A model generated the notes under the pieces. The model was not told the origin of the DNA. It made no database searches and worked only from the letters and a program-made list of their open reading frames with translations. This document shows, piece by piece, positions 30,560 to 36,676 of a stretch of 36,676 bases of DNA. Made by a program: the position numbers and the translations under genes. The stretch spans positions 1-36,676 of the forward strand of contig USCK01000001.1 in assembly GCA_900553205.1 (NCBI GenBank), given 5' to 3'. The stretch's first letter is position 1. Each line of letters begins with the position of its first letter. This stretch comes from an uncultured bacterium. Its GTDB lineage: Bacteria; Cyanobacteriota; Vampirovibrionia; Gastranaerophilales; Gastranaerophilaceae.

Positions 30560-32860
30560 TTAATCCAAATCAATCGGTTCTCTTTGAATGCTGTCTATCG
30601 CATCTCGTGCAGTATATACAACAGCTTCCGGAACATTGTCTATTGTTGTAAGCTGTCTTAGAACATCAATTACTCGTTTGAAGCATCTGACAACATCGCC
30701 TTCGCCCATTTCGACTTGATCAATAATATCGTCCCATTCTGCGCCGTTAGACCACATTTCTATTAGTGCGCAATAGAAGGAATTGATATACATTGCATCA
30801 TCAATATTGTTTTCGTTTTGGACTTTATCAACTCTACGACGAACATCTTTGATTTTATTCAAAGTTTTGCGTACTTTTTGTGACAAAGGAAGTCCTGAAT
30901 ACATTTCTGCACGCATATCTTCGGTTGTCACTGCGCAAATTACGCTTGCAAGTTCAGCAGGTGTTAAGTCGTTTAAGATGTCAGAGAAAATGATTTCTGC
31001 AAGGAACAGTTCGTTTTCAGAACGGATTTGAGAAACGGTTTTGCCTTTGTCTGTAGGAAAATCATCTTTGATATATCCGAATTTTTCAAGTGCATTTTTA
31101 TGCGAAATAAACTTGTTCCAGAAAATATCTCTTTGTATATCAATTTGTTTGGTTATCTGTGCTTCTCTTATCTCAAAGCGCTTTAAAAGTTCTAATGCCT
31201 TCATGTGTTTTTTGTACATTTTGCATTGGTTACATTTGCAAGCGTTCATTTTTTGAAGCTGTCCTTTTACCATTTGTTCAAACTCAAGAGCTTCAGGTGG
31301 GAACGGACGCTTTTTACCTTTTTCTTGGCGTCTTATTGTTTTGCAAATTTGTCTGTTATGAACATAAATATCTTTTATTTTGTTGTATTCAAGCAAATCA
31401 TCTGTTGTTTGGTGACACCAACATTTAAACTCAGAATTTTCTGCGATTTTGGCTTTTACTTCTTCAAGTTGCAGATTTAAACCTGCAAGTCTTGAGTTGG
31501 AAGAAAAATATCCAAAACTTTTTAGAATAAGCTCTTTAGCCTCATCAACAGTGAACCGTTGAAGCAGGTTTGCAACCATAGAATAACTTGGTGAGAAACG
31601 GCTCTCAAGAGGGTTTGCATCAGACAAAACGAGTTCTGCGACTTCTTCAGGTGACTGGAACATACTTCCGACAATCGTAACATAGCCGACTTTGTCCATA
31701 CCTCTACGACCTGCACGACCTGACATTTGCAAGAATTCGCTCGCAGTTAACATTCTGTGTCCTTCGTCTGTGCGTTTGCTTACAGAGCTTATAACGGTTG
31801 AACGAGCCGGCATGTTGATACCTGCAGCCAATGTTTCTGTTGCAAAAACTACTTTTATTAAGCCCTTTTGGAACAATTTTTCAACAAGTACCTTCCAACT
31901 CGGCAAAAGTCCGGCATGGTGTGATGCTACGCCTTGCAAAAGATATTCAATATGTTTGTTCTTGTACAAATATGGGTTTTCTGCAATATATTCATCAATA
32001 ATTTCTTTTATCTGAGCTTGTTCTTGTGGGGTTACAAGGCATAAATCGGCACATTTTTCCATTTGTTCATCACATTTTTTACGAGAAAAAGTGAAATAAA
32101 TGGCAGGTAACATATCGTTTTCGTGAAGGTTTCTGACAACATCTTTCACTACGCTTTTTTGTTGAATTTTGCCACCACGACCACGTTTAAATGTTCTTTT
32201 CTCAGGACGAATTTTTTTATTAAGAGTTCCCCCAGGGGCAAGTAATGGTAACAACTTGTCAGGTTGTGAACTGTCAAAATAATAAAATCTCAATGGTACG
32301 GGACGGAAATCCGTATTAATAAGTTTTGTTTTGGAGTGAACAGTGTTTATCCATTCTGTCAATTTGTCGGCGTTGGCAACGGTTGCAGAAAGAGCTATTA
32401 TTTGTACATTGGTTGGGCAATAAATTATGCTTTCTTCCCAAACTGTTCCTCTTTGTTCGTCATTCATATAGTGAACTTCGTCTAAGATAACATATTTAAC
32501 CTTTTGCATATTGTCAGAAACAGAACCAAAGTTTGTGCAATACAACATATTTCTGAAAACTTCTGTTGTCATAACGACAATTTGACCATCTCTGTTGAAG
32601 GACGAATCCCCTGTTAGCAGACCGACTTTATCGGCACCGTATTTTTGAGAAAAATCGTTAAACTTTTGGTTTGACAGGGCTTTTAGTGGAGTTGTATAAA
32701 AAACTCTGTCACCGTTTTTCAGAGCACAATGAATTGCGTGTTCTGCAATTACGGTTTTTCCTGCACCTGTTGGGGCACAAACTACAACGCTCTCGCCTTC
32801 AGAAATGCAATCGCAGGCTTCTTTCTGAAAGTCATCTAATTCAAATGGAAATTCGTACAT
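30560..32860 (-). CDS. Ski2/Mtr4-like DExH-box RNA helicase
   Basis: The 766-residue protein has all superfamily 2 motifs: Walker A 'APTGAGKT', motif II 'DEVH', motif III 'SAT', 'ATETLAAGINMPA' and motif VI 'QMSGRAGRRG'. It belongs to the Ski2/HelY class, common in Cyanobacteria and plastids and in Actinobacteria, thought to remodel or help degrade structured RNA. In the C-terminal half two Cys groups ('FKCWCHQT' and 'ACKCNQCKMYKKH') look like a metal site comparable with the 'C..C.......H' element of HelY proteins. The ribosome binding site is weak (GGATT). It probably forms its own transcript. Confidence 0.93.
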   Translation of the reverse strand: MYEFPFELDDFQKEACDCISEGESVVVCAPTGAGKTVIAEHAIHCALKNGDRVFYTTPLKALSNQKFNDFSQKYGADKVGLLTGDSSFNRDGQIVVMTTEVFRNMLYCTNFGSVSDNMQKVKYVILDEVHYMNDEQRGTVWEESIIYCPTNVQIIALSATVANADKLTEWINTVHSKTKLINTDFRPVPLRFYYFDSSQPDKLLPLLAPGGTLNKKIRPEKRTFKRGRGGKIQQKSVVKDVVRNLHENDMLPAIYFTFSRKKCDEQMEKCADLCLVTPQEQAQIKEIIDEYIAENPYLYKNKHIEYLLQGVASHHAGLLPSWKVLVEKLFQKGLIKVVFATETLAAGINMPARSTVISSVSKRTDEGHRMLTASEFLQMSGRAGRRGMDKVGYVTIVGSMFQSPEEVAELVLSDANPLESRFSPSYSMVANLLQRFTVDEAKELILKSFGYFSSNSRLAGLNLQLEEVKAKIAENSEFKCWCHQTTDDLLEYNKIKDIYVHNRQICKTIRRQEKGKKRPFPPEALEFEQMVKGQLQKMNACKCNQCKMYKKHMKALELLKRFEIREAQITKQIDIQRDIFWNKFISHKNALEKFGYIKDDFPTDKGKTVSQIRSENELFLAEIIFSDILNDLTPAELASVICAVTTEDMRAEMYSGLPLSQKVRKTLNKIKDVRRRVDKVQNENNIDDAMYINSFYCALIEMWSNGAEWDDIIDQVEMGEGDVVRCFKRVIDVLRQLTTIDNVPEAVVYTARDAIDSIQREPIDLD

Positions 32861-33066
32861 TTTTAATCCAAATCTTTCTCAATACTTGTGTGCGACATGG
32901 GGTTCCTTACACCTATATTATGTCATATTATGCACAATTTCGCAAGTGATGGAGGATATGGGATTCGAAATAGAATTATTATATTTATCGTCCCAATATG
33001 GTACGACAAAATAAAAAACATGGTGCGATAATTCTGTGAAAAATTTAAATAATAGACAAAATATAA
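32861..33066. other. Gap upstream of the helicase
   Basis: AT-rich, no gene. It must hold the helicase promoter (minus strand), but no box pair stands out. A short possible reading at 32918-33151 on the minus strand has no ribosome binding site and is not accepted. Confidence 0.3.
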
Positions 33067-33296
33067 TTTTTTGAATATATAAACAAACATCAACTCTCAA
33101 ACAGACAAGAAATTGAGGAATATGTTTCTTCAATCGGTGATGTCGTTTCAAAAAATACTATTTTGAGAGATTTAGAAGTATTAGTGAAACTGAATATAAA
33201 AAAGCTGTAGTTATTTTTTATGAAAATAACAGTATAAATTATTTTAAAGAATTGTTTATTAATCAATATAAATTTGCTGTAGAAAAATATTTTTAA
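33067..33296 (+). pseudogene. Decayed remnant, winged-HTH piece plus Fic-like C-terminal tail
   Basis: One frame (33067-33210) reads 'NRQEIEEYVSSIGDVVSKNT' then ILRDLEVLV, a helix-turn-helix of the kind attached to Fic proteins. From about 33183 the neighbouring frame reads 'EYKKAVVIFYENNSINYFKE' then LFINQYKFAVEKYF and a stop, like the C-terminal tail of Fic/DOC-family proteins. Neither part has a start codon and no Fic core motif (HPFxxGNG) is present, so this is debris of a longer gene. The Fic assignment rests on tail resemblance only. Confidence 0.4.
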
Positions 33297-33299
33297 TTC

Positions 33300-34148
33300 C
33301 TACGAGCATATTATAATTGCAGCGCCGATGACCATAATAATTGTGCCACCAAGCTTTTTCTTGACCTGTGTTTCTTTGAAAAACTTGTACCCGAAGATTA
33401 CATTAACAACCGATGAAAGTTGAAATAGGGCAAGCGCATAAGATACATTCATATTCTGAAAAACATAATTGGTGGTATATTGCATCAAGCCAAACATTGA
33501 TATCAAGCCTATAAATTGTAGCGAAGATTTGATTTCAGGAAGTCGGGCTTTTTCTTGTTTTAACAGTGCAAATAATAATGAGAATAAAAATCCGAAGCCA
33601 CACCAGAATATGAACGAAATATTTATATCAGAAAGTAAAATAACTTGTTTTATCATAATAGCCTCAAGTGCTGTGAACACAAGTGCCATAAAACGATAAT
33701 TTATGTCTTTGCGTTTAAAAAGTGCAAGTGAAAATTTTTCATCTGTAGTGTCGAATATAAAATAACTTCCCCATATAACAAGCCCGACAGCCAAAATCCC
33801 TACTAAAGACGGGATTTCGCCCAATAAAAATATCCCGAATATCATTGCAACAACAGACTTATAAGAATTTATAGGTCCTAAAATAGATAAATCACCCAAA
33901 GACAGTGCCTTTACCAGAAAAGCGTTTCCTAATGTCCCGAATAATCCCCCGACAACTCCATAAAGCCATATTGTATGATTCAGGCTTGTAAAATCGGTTT
34001 TCAATATCATAGGCAGAATCAAAAGACACAGCCCACCGTAAGTTATTGAATTGACAATAAATGTAGAATATTTTGATGTGAGTTTTTTCTGAAAAACATT
34101 TGCTATCGGGTTCGATAGGATTCTTAAAATAAGTGATATTATTACCAT
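33300..34148 (-). CDS. EamA/DMT-family membrane transporter
   Basis: The product is 282 residues from ATG 34148, with about ten transmembrane helices in two EamA repeats of five, the usual drug/metabolite transporter design. Typical features are the repeat-ending 'AMIFGIFLLGEIPSLVGILA' and, in the second half, 'VVNVIFGYKFFKETQVKKKL' with the conserved Gly and Glu. Substrate cannot be predicted. An upstream TTG would add seven residues. The ATG lacks a Shine-Dalgarno but has TATAAT six bases before it, so it may be leaderless. Confidence 0.87.
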   Translation of the reverse strand: MVIISLILRILSNPIANVFQKKLTSKYSTFIVNSITYGGLCLLILPMILKTDFTSLNHTIWLYGVVGGLFGTLGNAFLVKALSLGDLSILGPINSYKSVVAMIFGIFLLGEIPSLVGILAVGLVIWGSYFIFDTTDEKFSLALFKRKDINYRFMALVFTALEAIMIKQVILLSDINISFIFWCGFGFLFSLLFALLKQEKARLPEIKSSLQFIGLISMFGLMQYTTNYVFQNMNVSYALALFQLSSVVNVIFGYKFFKETQVKKKLGGTIIMVIGAAIIICS

Positions 34149-34154
34149 TCTCAA

Positions 34155-34183
34155 ATTATATATAAACAATCTTACTTGAACAA
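34155..34183 (-). promoter_or_regulatory. Promoter of the EamA gene, next to the start codon
   Basis: Minus-strand TTGTTC (34178-34183), 17 bases, TATAAT (34155-34160), then six bases to the ATG. Transcription would begin essentially at the start codon. Confidence 0.45.
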
Positions 34184-34265
34184 TAGTATATTGTCTGTCA
34201 AAAAAAAATCATTAAAAACAAATATATAACTCCTACTCTATAAAGAGGAATTACGAAAAAAAAGA

Positions 34266-34292
34266 TAAAGAAACTTTCTTTTTATCCGATAT
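34266..34292 (+). promoter_or_regulatory. Sigma-28 (FliA)-type promoter
   Basis: TAAA (34266-34269), exactly 15 bases, TCCGATAT (34285-34292) agrees with the flagellar consensus TAAA-N15-GCCGATAA at ten of twelve positions. It lies 25 bases before the first gene of the FliK-like/FlgG-family pair, which suits a late flagellar gene set. Confidence 0.6.
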
Positions 34293-34317
34293 TCTATCTG
34301 TAGAACGAGGTATCCTT

Positions 34318-35561
34318 ATGTTTTCAAACAAAATTGATACATATACTCCGGTAAAAGATGACAAGCTCAAGTCACAGTCAAATCAGAATTTTGATTTTGA
34401 GGGTGAAGGGTTTTCGTCTATGCTTGAACAAGATGAAACTCTATCAGGAAAACTTAGAGAAACCGATGCCGAGCTTTCTGAAGATGAAGCTATTCTTTCT
34501 ACAGATGAAGAAAACAAAGCTATTGCAAAAAAACGTACTGCAAAAGCAACTGCAAAAACAACACCAAAACAAGATACTCCGACTACAAAACCTGAAACAG
34601 ATGCTCGTAATCTGTTAAAACTTATGGATATGACAACAAAAGTTAATATGTCTGCTATCCATATAACAAAAAGCAAAAAAGAACTCGAAAATATTACAGG
34701 AACCCAAACAGATACTCCGGAAGAACTTGCAGGGATAGTTACAAAACTACTGTCTGATGCAGGAATAGATAAAAAACAAGAGGAAAAAACACTTGAAACA
34801 ACTGTAGATATCAGCGCAGGTGAAGGCAAAATGTCTGATTCCGAAAAGAAAAAGAAAGACGATGCCCTACACGAACCCAAGAAGAACTTCTTGAAGATAT
34901 GTCTATTCTATCTACAGATGAAGAAAACCTTGCAATGGTTAATAAGGCAAAAGAATATCAAGCGCTTTCTGATGATGATTTTAGCAGAAACGGCGAAGAA
35001 GATATGGAGCTTCTAACAGAGCTTAAAAGTATTCATAACCAGTCAAGCATTGAGGTTTCAAGCTCTACCAAAGTTGAGAGTGCAGAGTCTGTGCTCTCTC
35101 AAATAATAGAAGAAAGTAAAAAGAAACTTGTTAAACTTAATGTTTCTGAATTATCTTCCAAAGATGTTGATTACATTATCAATCTATTGCAAACAGGAAC
35201 AGCTGACCCAAATCTTGATGATGAAGAAAATCCGTCAGCTTTGTCTGCCAAATTCCTTGCTGCGCTTAAAGATTCGATAATTAATAAAAAAGTTTTTCGT
35301 ATAGATTTTGACAATGAGATTTCTGTCATTATAAAAATAGATAGAGAAGGAAAGATTTCAGCAAATTTCCTAACCTCAAGCACAGAAATCGAAGAAGGGT
35401 TAAAAAACAACTTATACTTATTAAGACAAAAATTTGACGAACAAGGTATTAAATACGGAAGTATAGAATACACAGCTTCTGAAAAAGAGGCAAACATTGA
35501 CTTGCAGGAAATAGAAAACATCATAAAAACTGCAACAAACAAAGAGAAAACGACACACTAA
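34318..35561 (+). pseudogene. FliK-like hook-length control gene split by a -1 frameshift
   Basis: The first part (34318 onward) encodes a disordered Glu/Lys/Thr-rich region; after about 34868 its frame becomes implausible and stops at 35016. The second part is open from 34839 to 35561 in the -1 frame and encodes 'EELLEDMSILSTDEENLAMV' and a C-terminal domain, 'FRIDFDNEISVIIKIDREGK' then ISANFLTSSTEIEEGLKNNL, matching the FliK Flg_hook fold. The paired motif ED..ILSTDEEN occurs in both parts, supporting one original gene. FliK measures hook length and switches export specificity. The first part has GAGGT as ribosome binding site. The break lies near 34849-34880; the A-rich GAAAAAG at 34848-34854 is a possible slip site. 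Programmed shift, mutation or assembly error are all possible. Confidence 0.65.
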
Positions 35562-35579
35562 ATATAAGGAGAGAATCAC

Positions 35580-36416
35580 ATGTATGATTCGTTCACAACG
35601 GCGATAAACACTCAGAGAGCAACTACCCACTGGATGGAAACATTAACCGATAACATGATGAACCAATATACTCCGGGGTTTAGAGAGAGTAAAATAACCT
35701 TCAGTACATTCCTAGGTGGTGCTGTTGTTGATAATCCTGTTAAAAACCAAGGGCAAGGTAAATCAACTCCGGGGACTTCAAACGAAAATGTGTTCTTTGA
35801 AGGTAGTGGGTTCTTTGTTACCAGAAACAGCGAAGGTAAAACTGCTTACACTCGTCTTGGAGAGTTTACATTTGATTCCGAAGGTGTATATAGAGCCAAA
35901 AACGGTGATGCTGTTCAGGGCTATATCCTAAATGATAACGGCGAAATTATGGCAGGCACTAAATCAATTAGTGCTGATTTATACGAAGAAACTGCTCTGA
36001 AAGGTGGGGCGCTTAGTATCCCTACAACAAATATCAAAATGTGGATTGATCCTAACAACGGTAAATTCATGGGCAAATATGACGAATATGAAATAAAAGA
36101 AGACGGCACAATATACGGTAAAGCTGACGGTGGCAAACGCTCTGTGCCTCTATACAAAATTGCAACTGCTAACTTCCATAACCCTAGTGGGTTGTATGAG
36201 GTTAAAGAAGGCGTGTTTGTTGAAACAGAGGATTCAGGGAAACCTGTTATCGGTCGTGGTTCTATCCGTTCAGGGTTGTTAGAACAAGCAAATACCGACT
36301 TCAAAGGTAATATGACAAACTATCAACAAGCAAAAGTCCAAATGGAACTTGTTAATGCGTTGATTAAGTCTAACAAAGAACTATTAGAAGAAGCGATGAG
36401 ATTAGTAAGTTCATAA
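35580..36416 (+). CDS. Flagellar hook/basal-body rod protein, FlgG/FlgF/FlgE family
   Basis: The 278-residue protein has the family plan. The N-terminal helix is 'FTTAINTQRATTHWMETLTD' with 'NQYTPGFRESKITF' in place of the usual 'N..T.GFK....F'. The core is 'FFEGSGFFVTRNSEGKTAYT' then RLGEFTFDSEG. The C-terminal part is 'GRGSIRSGLLEQANTDFKGN' followed by a helix to the end, matching 'G.LE.SN.D...E'. These proteins polymerise into the rod or hook after flagellar export. Size and core fit FlgG or FlgF better than full-length FlgE. Ribosome binding site AGGAGAG; 18 bases follow the FliK-like stop, so they share the sigma-28 promoter. Confidence 0.9.
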   Translation: MYDSFTTAINTQRATTHWMETLTDNMMNQYTPGFRESKITFSTFLGGAVVDNPVKNQGQGKSTPGTSNENVFFEGSGFFVTRNSEGKTAYTRLGEFTFDSEGVYRAKNGDAVQGYILNDNGEIMAGTKSISADLYEETALKGGALSIPTTNIKMWIDPNNGKFMGKYDEYEIKEDGTIYGKADGGKRSVPLYKIATANFHNPSGLYEVKEGVFVETEDSGKPVIGRGSIRSGLLEQANTDFKGNMTNYQQAKVQMELVNALIKSNKELLEEAMRLVSS

Positions 36417-36459
36417 TACTAATTGAAAAAGGTTATTAGTGTTAGTTAAACTCCATTTT

Positions 36460-36488
36460 AAGGTAGCAGGATTTCTGTTGCCTTTTTA
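36460..36488 (+). terminator. Terminator after the flagellar gene pair
   Basis: AAGGTAGCAG (36460-36469) pairs with CTGTTGCCTT (36475-36484) with two G-U pairs, then TTT. It lies 44 bases after the stop. Confidence 0.75.
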
Positions 36489-36490
36489 TT

Positions 36491-36623
36491 TTGTTTTTTA
36501 TCAGGTTACGGTGGAAGTCCGGTTTGGTTTGAGTGACGAGTTTTATTTGTTATTACTAATCCTCACCACCAAACCATTCTGTTCACTTTGTTTTTTATCA
36601 GGTTACGGCGAAAGTCCGGTTTG
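36491..36623. repeat. Pair of 36-base direct repeats
   Basis: 36491-36526 and 36588-36623 share 34 of 36 bases, beginning TTGTTTTTTATCAGGTTACGG and ending AAGTCCGGTTTG, start-to-start distance 97. The spacer can pair partly with the first copy (GGTTTGG with CCAAACC). From 36630 to the window end another TCATTCAGAG repeat core and AGTTAAG heptads begin. No gene is visible after 36416. Confidence 0.7.
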
Positions 36624-36676
36624 ACTTCCAATGCGTCATTCAGAGGCTTTAGCCTTAAAAGTTAATAAGAGTTAAG

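Noticed and set aside
34383..34880. 165-codon minus-strand reading opposite the FliK-like gene
   Set aside because: Ser/Val/Phe-rich complement of an acidic low-complexity protein; no ribosome binding site.
36501..36623. RNase P-like string GGAAGTCCGG in the end repeats
   Set aside because: It resembles part of the P4 consensus but occurs twice in short repeats and none of the other conserved RNase P regions are present.
1..36676. CRISPR array, rRNA, tRNA, prophage or intact insertion sequence
   Set aside because: No regularly spaced direct repeats with unique spacers, no recognisable RNA genes of these classes and no transposase, integrase or phage structural gene were seen.

Overview
The window reads as chromosomal DNA from an AT-rich, Gram-negative, flagellated bacterium. 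The best fit is a non-photosynthetic relative of Cyanobacteria (Vampirovibrionia/Melainabacteria, Gastranaerophilales-like). That assignment is an inference from gene content: a Ski2/HelY-type DExH helicase of the kind common in Cyanobacteria, a cyanobacterial-style multi-S1 ribosomal protein, exported proteins with 'RLDRLE..FG' modules, an OmpH/Skp chaperone, hook/basal-body genes and ThyX. No tRNA, rRNA, CRISPR array, prophage or intact insertion sequence was seen.

Region by region. 1-1.3 kb: end of a GNAT-like gene, rpsT and a small hypothetical gene. 1.4-5.9 kb: a tightly overlapping operon of a membrane TPR protein, a GAF-GGDEF diguanylate cyclase, tsaE, tsaB and a methyltransferase. 5.9-6.7 kb: gene-free, holding a MITE-like repeat and a GC-richer island with a foldable RNA. 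6.7-13.8 kb: a divergent GH77 glucanotransferase, ispH-rpsA, a glutamate-synthase small-subunit homologue overlapping an exported protein, and rlmH. 13.9-16.4 kb: an exported protein, an autoregulated-looking trpR-trpB pair with a palindromic operator, and rpmE. 16.5-19.9 kb: thyX (its Shine-Dalgarno can be masked by an upstream complementary arm), a degenerate class III cyclase and rqcH. 20-21.7 kb: a hipBA toxin-antitoxin pair with a regularly spaced operator array. 21.7-23.8 kb: fusA.

23.9-24.3 kb holds the most interesting unlisted structure. A 26-codon hydrophobic peptide gene with a strong Shine-Dalgarno lies on the minus strand and converges on a short plus-strand RNA gene. They share a bidirectional terminator and have near-complementary 5' hairpin loops: a candidate type I toxin-antitoxin locus.

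24.8-29.3 kb carries a large flagellin-like protein (helical ends, variable repeat-rich middle), a frameshifted Gly/Ala-rich gene and a short operon ending in a 'coreless' relative of the large protein. 29.4-32.9 kb: a hypothetical gene, OmpH/Skp and the DExH helicase. 33-36.7 kb: a decayed Fic-like remnant, an EamA transporter, and a sigma-28-type promoter driving a frameshifted FliK-like gene plus a FlgG/FlgF-family gene. The window ends in short repeats. Most housekeeping genes are intact, while two genes of the flagellar/secreted set each carry a single-base frameshift. That could mean decay, variation or assembly error.
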